Positions 43,789 to 52,296 of a stretch of 64,000 nt of DNA are shown in pieces. A program made the translations under genes and the position numbers. Below the pieces are notes generated by a model. The model worked only from the letters and a program-made list of their open reading frames with translations, had not been told where the DNA came from and ran no database searches. How positions within the stretch are numbered: the first letter of the stretch is position 1; every line of letters begins with the position of its first letter. This DNA is from an uncultured Bacteroidales bacterium. GTDB taxonomy: Bacteria > Bacteroidota > Bacteroidia > Bacteroidales > WCHB1-69. The stretch covers positions 1 to 64,000 of the forward strand of contig CAJOFJ010000019.1 in NCBI GenBank assembly GCA_905233625.1, read 5' to 3'.

Positions 43789-45078
43789 ATGAAAAAAATA
43801 TCCCTTGTTATCGTTTTTGGATTATTGCTGGCATCCTTTGGCTTCGGCCAGACGCAGACCATCAGGATGATGCACTACAACCTTTTGTATTACACCAATC
43901 AAGGGGCAACGGGATGTACTTCGACCAACAACAATTTGAACAACAAAGATTTGGCGCTGTGCACCATTATCGACTACGTGATGCCCGATGTGCTTGTTGT
44001 CAACGAAATAGGCAGCAATGTGAGCTATGCCGACCGTATCGTCAACAATGTGCTGAATACCAACGGACGTCAAGGCTATCAGCATGGTCCCCTGACTAAT
44101 TATTCTGGTGGCTCTATTGCCAACATGCTGTTCTACAACTCCGCTAAATTAGCGTTTCACAGTCATTTTTACCTTTCTACTGTCAACCGCGATATCAATG
44201 GCTACAAGATGTATTATATCTCGCCGAACCTGGCATACGGCGACACCGTTTTCACCACTTTCATTCTGATGCATCTGAAAGCGGGTACCGGCTCTGAGAA
44301 TGAACAAAAGCGCTATAGTCAAGTAGAGAAACTTATGACTTATATCGAAACCAGAGCTATGTATGGAAATATCTGTCTGTCTGGTGATTTCAACATCTAT
44401 GGTGCTTCAGAAGACGCCTACCAGCATCTGATTAACTATTCCAACAGCTTGTATAAATTCTACGACCCCATTAATATGGAAGCGGAATGGAACAACTCGT
44501 ACAGCTCCCGATACGTCCATACCCAATCGACCCACAGTGATGATAACGGCTGTGCCGCTTCAGGAGGCCTGGACGACCGCTTCGATTTCATTTTGGTTTC
44601 CTCTCCTATCTATTACGGCAGTCGAAAAGTGAGCTGTATAACCAACAGCTATCATGCACTGGGCAACGATGGCAATCATTTCAACAAAAGTGTCAATAAT
44701 CCTAATCCTGCCAATCAAGATGTTCCGTCCAATGTAGCCGATGCTTTATACACCATGTCCGACCACTTGCCCGTAATCATGGATTTGGCGGTGGATCTAA
44801 CCCCCGTTTCCGTATCTTCCACTGAATTAGCTGATTTTGAGGTACGTGTGGTTAACCCTATTGATAACAGTCTGAAAATAAATATTTTATCTTCCGTTGA
44901 AGAAGATATGTCTTTTGATTTATATTCCCTGGAAGGAAAGCTGTTGATGCGTACCCAACATCGTGTGAATGCAGGCGACGACCGCCTGGAGCTGGACTTC
45001 CCCTACCCTTCAGGATTTTATATACTGAAAATCAGCGACAGCAGAAATGCCTGTGTCATCAAGAAGCTGGTGAAATAA
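43789..45078 (+). CDS. Secreted endonuclease/exonuclease/phosphatase-fold protein with T9SS domain
   Basis: This 429-residue protein has a signal peptide (KKISLVIVFGLLLASFGFG). An EEP (DNase I-like) domain spans about 25-320, with IRMMHYNLLYYTN (Asn), VNEIGSN (metal Glu), NICLSGDFNIYGASEDAYQH (Asp/Asn) and YTMSDHLPVIMDL (final Asp-His). The C-terminal sorting domain covers about 345-429 and ends YPSGFYILKISDSRNACVIK KLVK. It lacks the YPNP start of many T9SS domains but has the usual end. Its substrate may be nucleic acid or a phosphoester. Together with the EndA-type nuclease it forms an extracellular nuclease set. Confidence 0.88.
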   Translation: MKKISLVIVFGLLLASFGFGQTQTIRMMHYNLLYYTNQGATGCTSTNNNLNNKDLALCTIIDYVMPDVLVVNEIGSNVSYADRIVNNVLNTNGRQGYQHGPLTNYSGGSIANMLFYNSAKLAFHSHFYLSTVNRDINGYKMYYISPNLAYGDTVFTTFILMHLKAGTGSENEQKRYSQVEKLMTYIETRAMYGNICLSGDFNIYGASEDAYQHLINYSNSLYKFYDPINMEAEWNNSYSSRYVHTQSTHSDDNGCAASGGLDDRFDFILVSSPIYYGSRKVSCITNSYHALGNDGNHFNKSVNNPNPANQDVPSNVADALYTMSDHLPVIMDLAVDLTPVSVSSTELADFEVRVVNPIDNSLKINILSSVEEDMSFDLYSLEGKLLMRTQHRVNAGDDRLELDFPYPSGFYILKISDSRNACVIKKLVK

Positions 45079-45180
45079 CGCTCTAAAGAATCCAAAATCC
45101 AAAGTTCAAGATTCATTAAACCAGTTAGCAAATATAGAGTACTTATTGAAATTTGAATTCTGAATTTTGAATTCAAATCA
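45079..45180. repeat. Low-complexity AAATCCAAAGTTCAAGATTC words
   Basis: Near-repetitive AATTC/TTGAA text, ending with the palindromic GAATTCTGAATTTTGAATTC. Same type as at 26845-26913 and 63520-63650. No gene. Confidence 0.5.
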
Positions 45181-46074
45181 CTATAGATTCAGAATCGCGA
45201 TAATCTCCGACTCCATAAATTCTCCGCCAGGATAGCGGGCGGTATAGTCCAGATTCAACCAAATCTGTTTTTGGTTGTCTATATGATAATGAAGCCTTTT
45301 TCCATTAGACTCGTTTTTAAACATCACCTTCTTGACGATGTAATTGATATCCTCCAGATTTTGTTTGTCGCCAATCAAAATTTCAGGATAGACATGCTCG
45401 GTGGTATGTACCAGCCGCATGGTTCCGCCAATCGACATAATAGCCGCGGCCATCATGATGGAATGATCGTCACAGTCACCCGAAAACACACCTAGATTGT
45501 CGCTGGCCCTGACCAGATACTCCTGACCAAGAGGATCATTGACATAATTCCAGCGGCGGTTCACATCACGGAACACGGCAAAACATTGTATCAATCTTCT
45601 ATAATCATGATAATCAGCAATATACTTCCTTAAACTATCATCCGTAGTCAAAGAAACCGCATAATTTCTAATCTCGGGATTATAGTAATCTACCGCTTGG
45701 ATATATTTGGTTTTATGTGGAAAAGGCCGAAGGTTTCGGGGAGTACTATTGGGTTCAGGTTCAGTAAAAATGCCATACACCATTTCCTTGTAATCCTTGA
45801 ATGCCAAACGGAATCCATAACTATTGGTGAGAGAGCCAACGGTCAACAATCCCAAAATCAATAGCCAAAGCACTGCCACCACAATTTTCCGCTTACGAAG
45901 CACAAACTCCACCAAGGCCACCAGAGCCAGAAACAGCAAGACGCGGTCGATGTTAGCAGGCCAATACGCATCAGGTACATATCTGAACACAATAAAGGCA
46001 AACGGAATCAGCAGCAGATACGCCAGCACGCCGAAAATGATTCGCAGGGATAAAGTGTCCGGTAACTTTTTCAT
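45181..46074 (-). CDS. Membrane-anchored transglutaminase-like protein
   Basis: This 297-residue protein has three N-terminal hydrophobic helices (to about residue 85). A transglutaminase-like (papain-fold) domain follows, whose triad is visible: Cys in NLGVFSGDCDDHSIMMAAAI, His in HTTEHVYPEILIG and Asp in IWLNLDYTARYPGG. Such domains act as peptidases or cross-linking enzymes. The substrate is unknown. The gene is divergent from the purF-like gene and has its own TATTTTTG promoter (46092-46099). The start is ATG 46074; ATG 46080 would add two residues. Confidence 0.85.
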   Translation of the reverse strand: MKKLPDTLSLRIIFGVLAYLLLIPFAFIVFRYVPDAYWPANIDRVLLFLALVALVEFVLRKRKIVVAVLWLLILGLLTVGSLTNSYGFRLAFKDYKEMVYGIFTEPEPNSTPRNLRPFPHKTKYIQAVDYYNPEIRNYAVSLTTDDSLRKYIADYHDYRRLIQCFAVFRDVNRRWNYVNDPLGQEYLVRASDNLGVFSGDCDDHSIMMAAAIMSIGGTMRLVHTTEHVYPEILIGDKQNLEDINYIVKKVMFKNESNGKRLHYHIDNQKQIWLNLDYTARYPGGEFMESEIIAILNL

Positions 46075-46091
46075 TATCAAAATTGAAGCTG

Positions 46092-46150
46092 CAAAAATAC
46101 AAAATTATCTTATTTTTTTCATTCGGATAAGTGATTTTTTTGTACTTTTG
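46092..46150. promoter_or_regulatory. Divergent promoter pair
   Basis: The minus strand has TATTTTTG (46092-46099) for the transglutaminase-like gene. The plus strand has TACTTTTG (46143-46150) for the purF-like gene, 55 bp before its ATG. They lie about 44 bp apart. Confidence 0.55.
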
Positions 46151-46205
46151 CGCTTTCCTTACAAGGTAGTAGCGGATTGGATAACCTATTTATTTTTAAT
46201 TACTT

Positions 46206-47606
46206 ATGGGAGGTTTTTTTGGAATAGCATCTAAAAAAGATTGCGCTTCCGATTTATTTTATGGTATTGACTACCATTCTCACCTTGGAGCAAAACGAGC
46301 CGGTATGGCCACCATGGAAGGGGAAAACTTCTTCCGCTCCATCCACAACATCGAAAACACTTATTTCAGAACCAAGTTCGCCGACAGTCTGCCGAAATTC
46401 AAAGGCACGCACGGCATCGGAGTCATCAGCGACACCGACGCCCAGCCTATTGTGGTGAACTCGCATCTGGGCCGTTTCGCCATCGTTACGGTGGGCAAAA
46501 TCAACAACCTGGCGGAACTGGAAGCGGAATGTCTGAGCCTTAACCAGCAGTTCACCGAGCTGAGCTCCGGCAGCACCAACCCCACCGAGCTGGTCGCCCT
46601 GCTGATTACACAAGGCAAGGACTTCGTGGAAGGTATTCAGAATGTATACCGCAAAGTGCAAGGATCCTGCACCATGCTGATTCTGACCAACGACGGACTG
46701 ATTGTCGCCCGTGACTTTCTGGGCCGCACCCCTGCCATCATCGGCAAAAACCATGAAGGTTATGCAGTGGCTTTCGACAGTCACAGTTTCGACAATCTGG
46801 ATTATCAGGTAGAACATTATGTAGGCCCTGGTGAAATCATGAAGGTGACTGCAGACGGTTTCAAGCAGTTGCTCGCTCCCAACGAAAAAATGCAAATTTG
46901 CTCTTTCCTGTGGATATACTATGGTTTCCCCTCCTCATCCTACGAAGGCATCAGCATTGAACAAATGCGTTACCAAGGCGGTTATGAGATGGGCAAGGAA
47001 GACGATGTAGAAGCCGATTTCGTATCAGCCATCCCCGATTCAGGTATCGGTATGGCTTTAGGTTATGCCACCGGCAAGGGCATTCCTTACCAGCGCGGCA
47101 TCGTCAAATACACCCCCACCTGGTCGCGCAGCTTTATGCCCGTCAACCAGGAGACTCGCGAGCATGTGGCCAAAATGAAGCTGCTGCCCAACGCCGCTAT
47201 TCTGAAAGGAAAACGTGCTGTTTTCTGCGACGACTCCATCGTGCGCGGCACCCAATTGCGTGACAATGTGCGCAAATTATACGATTACGGGGCCAAGGAA
47301 GTGCACATCCGCATCAGCTGTCCTCCCCTGCTCTACGGCTGCAAGTTCATCAACTTCTCGGCTTCCAAGTCGGAAATGGAGCTGATTGCCCGTCGTGTGA
47401 TTGAGGAACTGGAAGGCGACAGCAAGAAGAACCTGCACCTCTATATGGACGACACCACTCCTCAATACGCCAACATGGTGGAGAAAATCCGCCAGCACCT
47501 GGGTGTGGACTCGCTGAAGTTCAACAAGCTGAGCACCATCGCCAAGGCTATCGGCCTGCCGAAGGACCGTCTGTGTACCTACTGCTTCGACGGAGCGGAG
47601 ATTTAA
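46206..47606 (+). CDS. Amidophosphoribosyltransferase paralogue lacking the catalytic N-terminal Cys
   Basis: This 466-residue PurF-family protein has the Ntn glutaminase fold (about 1-230) and the phosphoribosyltransferase domain. The PRPP-binding motif is intact: AVFCDDSIVRGTQLRD. PDSGIGMALGYATGKGIPYQ and RISCPPLLYGCKFINFSASK also match. Active PurF begins with Met-Cys, the Cys being the glutaminase nucleophile; here it begins MGGFFGIASKKDCASDLFYG, so that Cys is replaced by Gly. It ends CTYCFDGAEI. The same variant is a conserved second copy in Bacteroides and relatives. It might use ammonia or have another role. It has its own TACTTTTG promoter. Confidence 0.9.
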   Translation: MGGFFGIASKKDCASDLFYGIDYHSHLGAKRAGMATMEGENFFRSIHNIENTYFRTKFADSLPKFKGTHGIGVISDTDAQPIVVNSHLGRFAIVTVGKINNLAELEAECLSLNQQFTELSSGSTNPTELVALLITQGKDFVEGIQNVYRKVQGSCTMLILTNDGLIVARDFLGRTPAIIGKNHEGYAVAFDSHSFDNLDYQVEHYVGPGEIMKVTADGFKQLLAPNEKMQICSFLWIYYGFPSSSYEGISIEQMRYQGGYEMGKEDDVEADFVSAIPDSGIGMALGYATGKGIPYQRGIVKYTPTWSRSFMPVNQETREHVAKMKLLPNAAILKGKRAVFCDDSIVRGTQLRDNVRKLYDYGAKEVHIRISCPPLLYGCKFINFSASKSEMELIARRVIEELEGDSKKNLHLYMDDTTPQYANMVEKIRQHLGVDSLKFNKLSTIAKAIGLPKDRLCTYCFDGAEI

Positions 47607-47609
47607 TGT

Positions 47610-47885
47610 GCTAATGAGACAATGTGCTAATGTGCTAATTTAATTCAGGGGAGTCTCGTGCTACGCACTCAAAGGGAGTCATGCCAAGCATGAGGGGAGT
47701 CTCACTTCGTTCGAGGGGAGAATTTGATGTGCTAATTGATCAGTTAATTAATTAGTTAATGAATTATATACGGGGGCTTTTGCTCTCGTTTTTTTGTGCT
47801 CAATCTACACAGCTTCGAGGCATGACAATTTACTGCATCAGCACCTCCTTTCAAGAATGAAATTTATTATATCGGAAATTTATTG
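47610..47885. repeat. GGGGAGTCT-type intergenic repeat region
   Basis: AGGGGAGTCTCGTGC, AAAGGGAGTCATGCCAAGCATG and AGGGGAGTCTCACTTCG recur between 47645 and 47725. The right-edge region 63645-63720 carries the reverse-complement family (GAGACTCCCC). Low-complexity AATGTGCTAATT words flank it. From 47760 to 47885 I see no gene. A TATCTTTG promoter follows. Confidence 0.7.
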
Positions 47886-47893
47886 TATCTTTG
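47886..47893 (+). promoter_or_regulatory. -7 box for the lipoprotein gene
   Basis: TATCTTTG, 32 bp before the ATG at 47926. Confidence 0.55.
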
Positions 47894-47925
47894 CAAAATC
47901 GAATTCTAATATTAAAATAAATGCA

Positions 47926-48510
47926 ATGAAAACGACAAGATTTTTAATGATGATTGTGGCAGTAATGATGATGTTCACTGCCTGCAAGAAAGACAAACCT
48001 CAACCTGACAATGGTAACAATGGTAATAACGAAACTCCCACCGTTACCGAGGCAGCAGAGAACACGCTGGTATTTAACGGAAGAGTATATCAGCTGAATT
48101 GTGGATACGGCATAGATGTGGCACAAAACCGCAGTTACGCCAGCGGTCGCACCTTGGAAACTGATGCGAATGGTGATTTTCTGTATGAAATCATGAGTGA
48201 TGTAGAGGATTTCTGCCTGAACCGCACTTTTGATCTTACCACAGCATATGAAGATGCTACCTATTACTTCGCATTTAGAAAACCTGATTACAGTGAGGAA
48301 TACTCGCAAGGTAATACCGGAGGATTCGGTGTCAACGGCGCAATTAATGGAGAATACTATGAGGACAGCTCCATTTTCTCAAGCGGTACTTTGACAATAA
48401 CCCGAACCGAAACCGACTTCACTTACAAGGTGACTGGCACACTGAAGACTGGCCAAAATCTGAGTTTCCATATTCACGTACCCGCTTCCGAATGGGTTTA
48501 CGAGAATTAG
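47926..48510 (+). CDS. Lipoprotein of unknown function
   Basis: This 194-residue protein has a lipoprotein signal (RFLMMIVAVMMMFTACKKDK, lipid-modified Cys at about 20). A low-complexity Asn/Gly linker follows (DNGNNGNNE). The compact domain starts NTLVFNGRVYQLNCGYGIDV and ends LTITRTETDFTYKVTGTLKT. It resembles in style the SCKK lipoproteins at 53524 and 54891, with a beta-rich body and a NTLVFNG/SITFNGSTW-like strand. No function is known. I start at ATG 47926, where the signal begins. Confidence 0.82.
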   Translation: MKTTRFLMMIVAVMMMFTACKKDKPQPDNGNNGNNETPTVTEAAENTLVFNGRVYQLNCGYGIDVAQNRSYASGRTLETDANGDFLYEIMSDVEDFCLNRTFDLTTAYEDATYYFAFRKPDYSEEYSQGNTGGFGVNGAINGEYYEDSSIFSSGTLTITRTETDFTYKVTGTLKTGQNLSFHIHVPASEWVYEN

Positions 48511-48535
48511 CACATTGGCACATCGAAAAATTTTG

Positions 48536-48543
48536 TATCTTTG
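48536..48543 (+). promoter_or_regulatory. -7 box for the dksA-like/lspA pair
   Basis: TATCTTTG, 32 bp before the ATG at 48576. Confidence 0.6.
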
Positions 48544-48575
48544 CAGAATTATTATTCACCAAAATTTAGAAGATT

Positions 48576-48959
48576 ATGTCAGGAAAAGCAATGGTAAGAT
48601 ATTCAGATGAAGAATTGGCTGAATTCAAGGAATTGATTGAAGGCAAGATTGCTGAAGCCAAAGAAAACCTGGCTGCCTACTTGGAGGCATACAGCAATGC
48701 CGGAAACGACACCATGGACACCGCCCCCACTTTCAAAAACCTGGAGGAAGGCAATATGGTGCTGTCAAAAGAGGAAAACGGACAATTGGCGGCTCGTTTG
48801 GAGAAATATATCAAGAACCTGGAGGCTGCCCTCATCCGTATCGAAAACAAAACCTACGGTATTTGCCGCGTCACAGGCAAACTCATCCCGAAAGAACGCC
48901 TCAGAATCGTCCCCCACGCCACATTGAGCTACGAAGCTAAAATGAACCAGAACAAATAA
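48576..48959 (+). CDS. TraR/DksA family regulator with degenerate zinc finger
   Basis: This 127-residue protein has a long coiled-coil hairpin (about 10-90: MVRYSDEELAEFKELIEGKI, then ENGQLAARLEKYIKNLEAAL). The C-terminal DksA-type module is YGICRVTGKLIPKERLRIVP followed by HATLSYEAK. DksA proteins enter the RNA polymerase secondary channel and, with ppGpp, reset transcription in starvation. Only one of the four zinc Cys remains (GIC), which is normal in this phylum's version. lspA follows 6 bp later, and this gene pair is conserved in Bacteroidota. Confidence 0.9.
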   Translation: MSGKAMVRYSDEELAEFKELIEGKIAEAKENLAAYLEAYSNAGNDTMDTAPTFKNLEEGNMVLSKEENGQLAARLEKYIKNLEAALIRIENKTYGICRVTGKLIPKERLRIVPHATLSYEAKMNQNK

Positions 48960-48965
48960 GACTCT

Positions 48966-49583
48966 GTGAAAAAAAGTAACAAACTCTACCTGCTCTCTGG
49001 CTGCATCATTGTCCTCTTCATCATTTTAGACCAGATACTGAAGATTTGGGTCAAGACGCACATGGCGTTAGGTGAGCACATTTCTGTGCTCGGTAATTGG
49101 TTTTACCTTTATTTTATCGAAAATGAAGGCATGGCGTTCGGCTTGTCCTTCGGACAGAATATCGGCAAATTGCTGCTTACTGTGGGACGTGTCCTCATTG
49201 TGGGTTTCCTGATCTACTACCTTATCAGACTGATAAAGAAGGACAAAACCGACTGGATTGGGGTAACTGTGCTGTCGCTGATTATCACCGGTGCGGTGGG
49301 CAATATCATCGACTCGCTGTTTTACGGACTGATATTCTCCGAAAGTACCCCTCTTGCGGTGGCCACCCTTTTCCCCGAAGGCGGAGGCTATGCCCCCATG
49401 CTCTTCGGCAAGGTGGTGGATATGTTCTATTTCCCGCTCTTTGTTATCCCGGATTGGTTCCCATTATGGGGTGGCGACTACTTCTTCCCCGCCATTTTCA
49501 ACCTGGCCGACAGCTGCGTCACCGTGGGTATTGTGTTGGCACTGATTTTCTATAAACGCATCTTTCCAGAAAATAAAATTTGA
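48966..49583 (+). CDS. lspA: Lipoprotein signal peptidase
   Basis: This 205-residue membrane aspartyl protease cleaves signal peptides of lipidated prolipoproteins. It has four hydrophobic segments and both catalytic-Asp blocks: LIITGAVGNIIDSLFYG (first Asp) and FPAIFNLADSCVTVGIVLAL (second Asp). NEGMAFGLSFGQN is also typical. It is longer than E. coli LspA because of a loop with APMLFGKVVDMFYFPLF, as usual in Bacteroidota. The start is GTG 48966, 6 bp after the dksA-like stop. It acts after Lgt, also encoded here, on the many lipoproteins of this window. Confidence 0.95.
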   Translation: MKKSNKLYLLSGCIIVLFIILDQILKIWVKTHMALGEHISVLGNWFYLYFIENEGMAFGLSFGQNIGKLLLTVGRVLIVGFLIYYLIRLIKKDKTDWIGVTVLSLIITGAVGNIIDSLFYGLIFSESTPLAVATLFPEGGGYAPMLFGKVVDMFYFPLFVIPDWFPLWGGDYFFPAIFNLADSCVTVGIVLALIFYKRIFPENKI

Positions 49584-49589
49584 TTTTTT

Positions 49590-49710
49590 CGTGAAGACGT
49601 CAAGACGTTAAGACATGCACTACGTGCATTCGTGAAGACGACATCCGACTTCACGTCTCCACGAACGAGCGAAGCGAGTGTCTCCACGTCTTAACGTATA
49701 AACGATTCAA
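49590..49710. repeat. Intergenic repeat words and palindrome
   Basis: GACATGCACTACGTGCATTCG, GTGAAGACGTCAAGACGTTAAG and CACGAACGAGCGAAGCGAGTG belong to the window's main repeat family. TGCACTACGTGCA is palindromic. No gene. Confidence 0.75.
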
Positions 49711-49742
49711 CAAAAAACTAATAAATACTTTCATCAACATCC

Positions 49743-50984
49743 ATGAGTATCGAAATCATGTCCCCTGTGGGCTCGTATGAGTCACTGATGGCAGCCATCC
49801 AGGCTGGTGCCGGTTCCGTGTATTTCGGTGTGGGCAAGATGAACATGCGCTCCCGCTCCGCCGCCAATTTCGACTACGACGACCTGCAACAGATCACACA
49901 GATCTGCAAGGAACACCAAGTACGCTCCTACCTGACCGTCAACACAATCGTCTATAACGACGAGGTGGAGGAGATGAAAAAACTGGTGGATTTGGCTAAA
50001 AAATGCGAGGTTTCCGCCATTATCGCCTCCGACTGGGCAGTGATTCAGTACTGCCGGAAAATCGGCATGGAAGTGCACATTTCCACCCAGTGCAACATCA
50101 CCAATATCGAGGCGGTGCGTTTTTACGCCCAGTTTGCCGATGTCATGGTGTTAGCCCGCGAAGTGAGCTTGGCTCAGGCCGCAGAAATATGTCAAACCAT
50201 ACGGGATGAAAATATCTGTGGACCTTCAGGACAACTGGTTCAAATTGAAATGTTTATACACGGTGCTCTTTGCATGGCCGTTTCTGGCAAGTGCTATCTC
50301 AGCCTCGACAACATGGGCTATTCCGCCAACCGCGGAGCCTGCCTGCAACTCTGCCGCCGCAAATACACCGTCAAAGATACCGAAACTGACTTGGAACTGG
50401 TGGTGGATGGAAAATATATCATGTCGCCGAAAGACCTGTGCACCATCGGTTTTCTGGACAAAATCATCAAAGCCGGAGTAACCATCCTTAAAATCGAAGG
50501 CCGAGGCCGCTCCGCTGAATATGTCAAAATGGTGACAGAATGCTACCATGAAGCATTAAAAGCTATTGAAGAGGGCTGTTTCACGCAGGAAAAAGTCTCC
50601 CAATGGATGGAACGATTGCGCAGTGTCTTCAACCGGGGTTTCTGGGATGGCTATTATTTAGGCCGCACCATGGGCGAATGGTCAGAGCGCTACGGCTCGC
50701 AGGCTACCCGCGTGAAAACCCATATCGGCAAGATCACCAATTACTATACCAATATCGGTGTGGCTGAAATTCTGATAGAAACCGATGAGCTCAAATTAGG
50801 CGACAACATTCTGATTACCGGTCCTACTACTGGGGTTTACGAAGACACCCTCCAAGAGATCCGTGTGGATCTGAAACCCTGTGAAAAAGCGGAAAAAGGT
50901 GTATATTGCTCCATCGCCACCAAAGAGCTGGTGCGCCGCGGGGACAAGGTGTATAAGTGGGTGGAAGTTGCGGATGAGTTTTAA
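49743..50984 (+). CDS. U32 family peptidase-like protein (TrhP/RlhA type)
   Basis: This 413-residue protein begins IEIMSPVGSYESLMAAIQAG and has QAGAGSVYFGVGKMNMRSRS. The U32 signature region is EMFIHGALCMAVSGKCYLSL then NRGACLQLCRRKYTV. The four Cys in this block are typical of the family, which often binds an iron-sulfur cluster. Known members hydroxylate tRNA (TrhP) or 23S rRNA (RlhA). Others were called collagenases. Length and motif order fit the RNA-modifying group, so an RNA hydroxylation role is more likely than proteolysis. No partner gene lies beside it. It stands alone between repeat regions. Confidence 0.88.
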   Translation: MSIEIMSPVGSYESLMAAIQAGAGSVYFGVGKMNMRSRSAANFDYDDLQQITQICKEHQVRSYLTVNTIVYNDEVEEMKKLVDLAKKCEVSAIIASDWAVIQYCRKIGMEVHISTQCNITNIEAVRFYAQFADVMVLAREVSLAQAAEICQTIRDENICGPSGQLVQIEMFIHGALCMAVSGKCYLSLDNMGYSANRGACLQLCRRKYTVKDTETDLELVVDGKYIMSPKDLCTIGFLDKIIKAGVTILKIEGRGRSAEYVKMVTECYHEALKAIEEGCFTQEKVSQWMERLRSVFNRGFWDGYYLGRTMGEWSERYGSQATRVKTHIGKITNYYTNIGVAEILIETDELKLGDNILITGPTTGVYEDTLQEIRVDLKPCEKAEKGVYCSIATKELVRRGDKVYKWVEVADEF

Positions 50985-51104
50985 GAAAACTATACGTGGA
51001 GACGTGAAGACACTCGCTTCGCTCGTTCGGGAAGGCGTGGAGACGGATTTCGTCTTCACGAATGCACATAGTGCATGTCTTAACGCCTTGACGTCTTGAC
51101 GAAA
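50985..51104. repeat. Intergenic repeat words and palindrome
   Basis: GTGGAGACGTGAAGACACTCG, CTTCGCTCGTTCGG and ACGAATGCACATAGTGCATGTC. TGCACATAGTGCA is palindromic. Same family as 49590-49710. It lies between convergent genes. Confidence 0.75.
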
Positions 51105-51971
51105 TTATAGCGCAACCTTCATCCTCCGTTTATAAATCTCGAAGGTATTCTCTAACAAAGAAGCAATCGTCATGGGGCCAACGCCGCCGGGAACGGGTGT
51201 GATCGCCGCCGCTTTTTTCTCAATACTCGGCACATTGATACTGTTGTAGATATCGCCTACCAGCTTGTTGTCCACGCTGTTGATGCCCACATCCACCACC
51301 ACGGCTCCGGGTTTGATCATGTCAGCGTTAATCAGGTCGGGACAGCCAATGGCCACAATCAGAATTTCGCCTTGTCGTGTCAGGTAGGACAAATCACGGG
51401 TTTTGGTATGGCAAACCGTCACCGAGGCATTCTCGCGCAACATCAGTTGCGCCATGGGCTTGCCCACCAAATTGCTGCGGCCAATCACCACTGCATGTTT
51501 CCCCGCAATGTCAATACCTTCAGACTTTAGCAACGACAAAATGCCCTTGGGCGTGCACGGTATGATGCAATCTCCTGCCGTACTCAGCAAACCCACATTC
51601 ATCGGATGCAGACCATCTACATCCTTATGATAGTCTATCGAACTGAGAATCACGTTTTTATCAATATGTTTAGGGATGGGCAACTGTACCAGAATGCCGT
51701 CCACACCATCATCTTCATTCAACTGTTGAATCAGGTCCAACAATTCTGATTGCGAAGTGGAAGAAGGCAGAAAATGAAGGTCGCTTTCAATACCGATTTC
51801 ATTGCATGCCTTGCCCTTGTTTTTCACGTATGTTTTGCTGGCAGGATCGTTGCCCACCAAAATGATGGACAATTTAGGCGCGCGGCCGTATTTGTTCTTG
51901 CAAAATTCTATCTCAATGGCCAATACCGACCGGATTTTGCGGGCCAAAGCCGCTCCGTTCATGATTCTCAT
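51105..51971 (-). CDS. folD: Methylenetetrahydrofolate dehydrogenase/cyclohydrolase FolD
   Basis: This 288-residue bifunctional enzyme interconverts 5,10-methylene-, methenyl- and 10-formyl-tetrahydrofolate using NADP. Diagnostic blocks are YVKNKGKACNEIGIESDLHF (catalytic Lys and Tyr), DGILVQLPIPKHIDKNVILS and DVDGLHPMNVGLLSTAGDCI. PCTPKGILSLLKSEGIDIAG, VIGRSNLVGKPMAQLMLREN and PVPGGVGPMTIASLLENTFE follow. The length is normal. It shares a short divergent promoter region with the ytxH-like gene. Confidence 0.98.
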   Translation of the reverse strand: MRIMNGAALARKIRSVLAIEIEFCKNKYGRAPKLSIILVGNDPASKTYVKNKGKACNEIGIESDLHFLPSSTSQSELLDLIQQLNEDDGVDGILVQLPIPKHIDKNVILSSIDYHKDVDGLHPMNVGLLSTAGDCIIPCTPKGILSLLKSEGIDIAGKHAVVIGRSNLVGKPMAQLMLRENASVTVCHTKTRDLSYLTRQGEILIVAIGCPDLINADMIKPGAVVVDVGINSVDNKLVGDIYNSINVPSIEKKAAAITPVPGGVGPMTIASLLENTFEIYKRRMKVAL

Positions 51972-51991
51972 AACTGTTTTTTTTGAGTGTG

Positions 51992-52019
51992 CAAAGATAC
52001 GGTTTTTTTACTATCTTTG
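51992..52019. promoter_or_regulatory. Divergent promoter pair folD / ytxH-like operon
   Basis: TATCTTTG on the minus strand (51992-51999) serves folD. TATCTTTG on the plus strand (52012-52019) serves the ytxH-like gene, 25 bp before its ATG. The two boxes are only 12 bp apart. Confidence 0.65.
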
Positions 52020-52044
52020 CAAAATCATTAAAAAACAAAACATC

Positions 52045-52293
52045 ATGAAAGCTTCACAATTAATCACATTCTTAGGCGGCGCTTTCCTCGGTGCCATTAT
52101 CGCTCTTTTGTTAGCTCCCGAAAGCGGTGACGAGACCCGCGAGAAAATCAAATCCAAACTGGAAGAGAAAGGCATCAAACTCACTAAAGAACAATTAGAT
52201 GATTTTATTGATTCTATCAAGGAGAAATTAAACCTCAAGAAAGGTCAGGAAGTCATTATCGACGATGAGCCTACCAAGGCCGAAGAAGCATAA
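52045..52293 (+). CDS. YtxH domain protein
   Basis: This 82-residue protein has one N-terminal membrane helix (LITFLGGAFLGAIIALLLAP). The YtxH signature follows directly (APESGDETREKIKSKLEEKG), with a helical Lys/Glu-rich tail. YtxH proteins are small stress-associated membrane proteins of unknown function. It heads a three-gene unit with a holin-like protein (3 bp later) and a small protein overlapping that. The promoter is divergent from folD. Confidence 0.9.
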   Translation: MKASQLITFLGGAFLGAIIALLLAPESGDETREKIKSKLEEKGIKLTKEQLDDFIDSIKEKLNLKKGQEVIIDDEPTKAEEA

Positions 52294-52296
52294 ACT

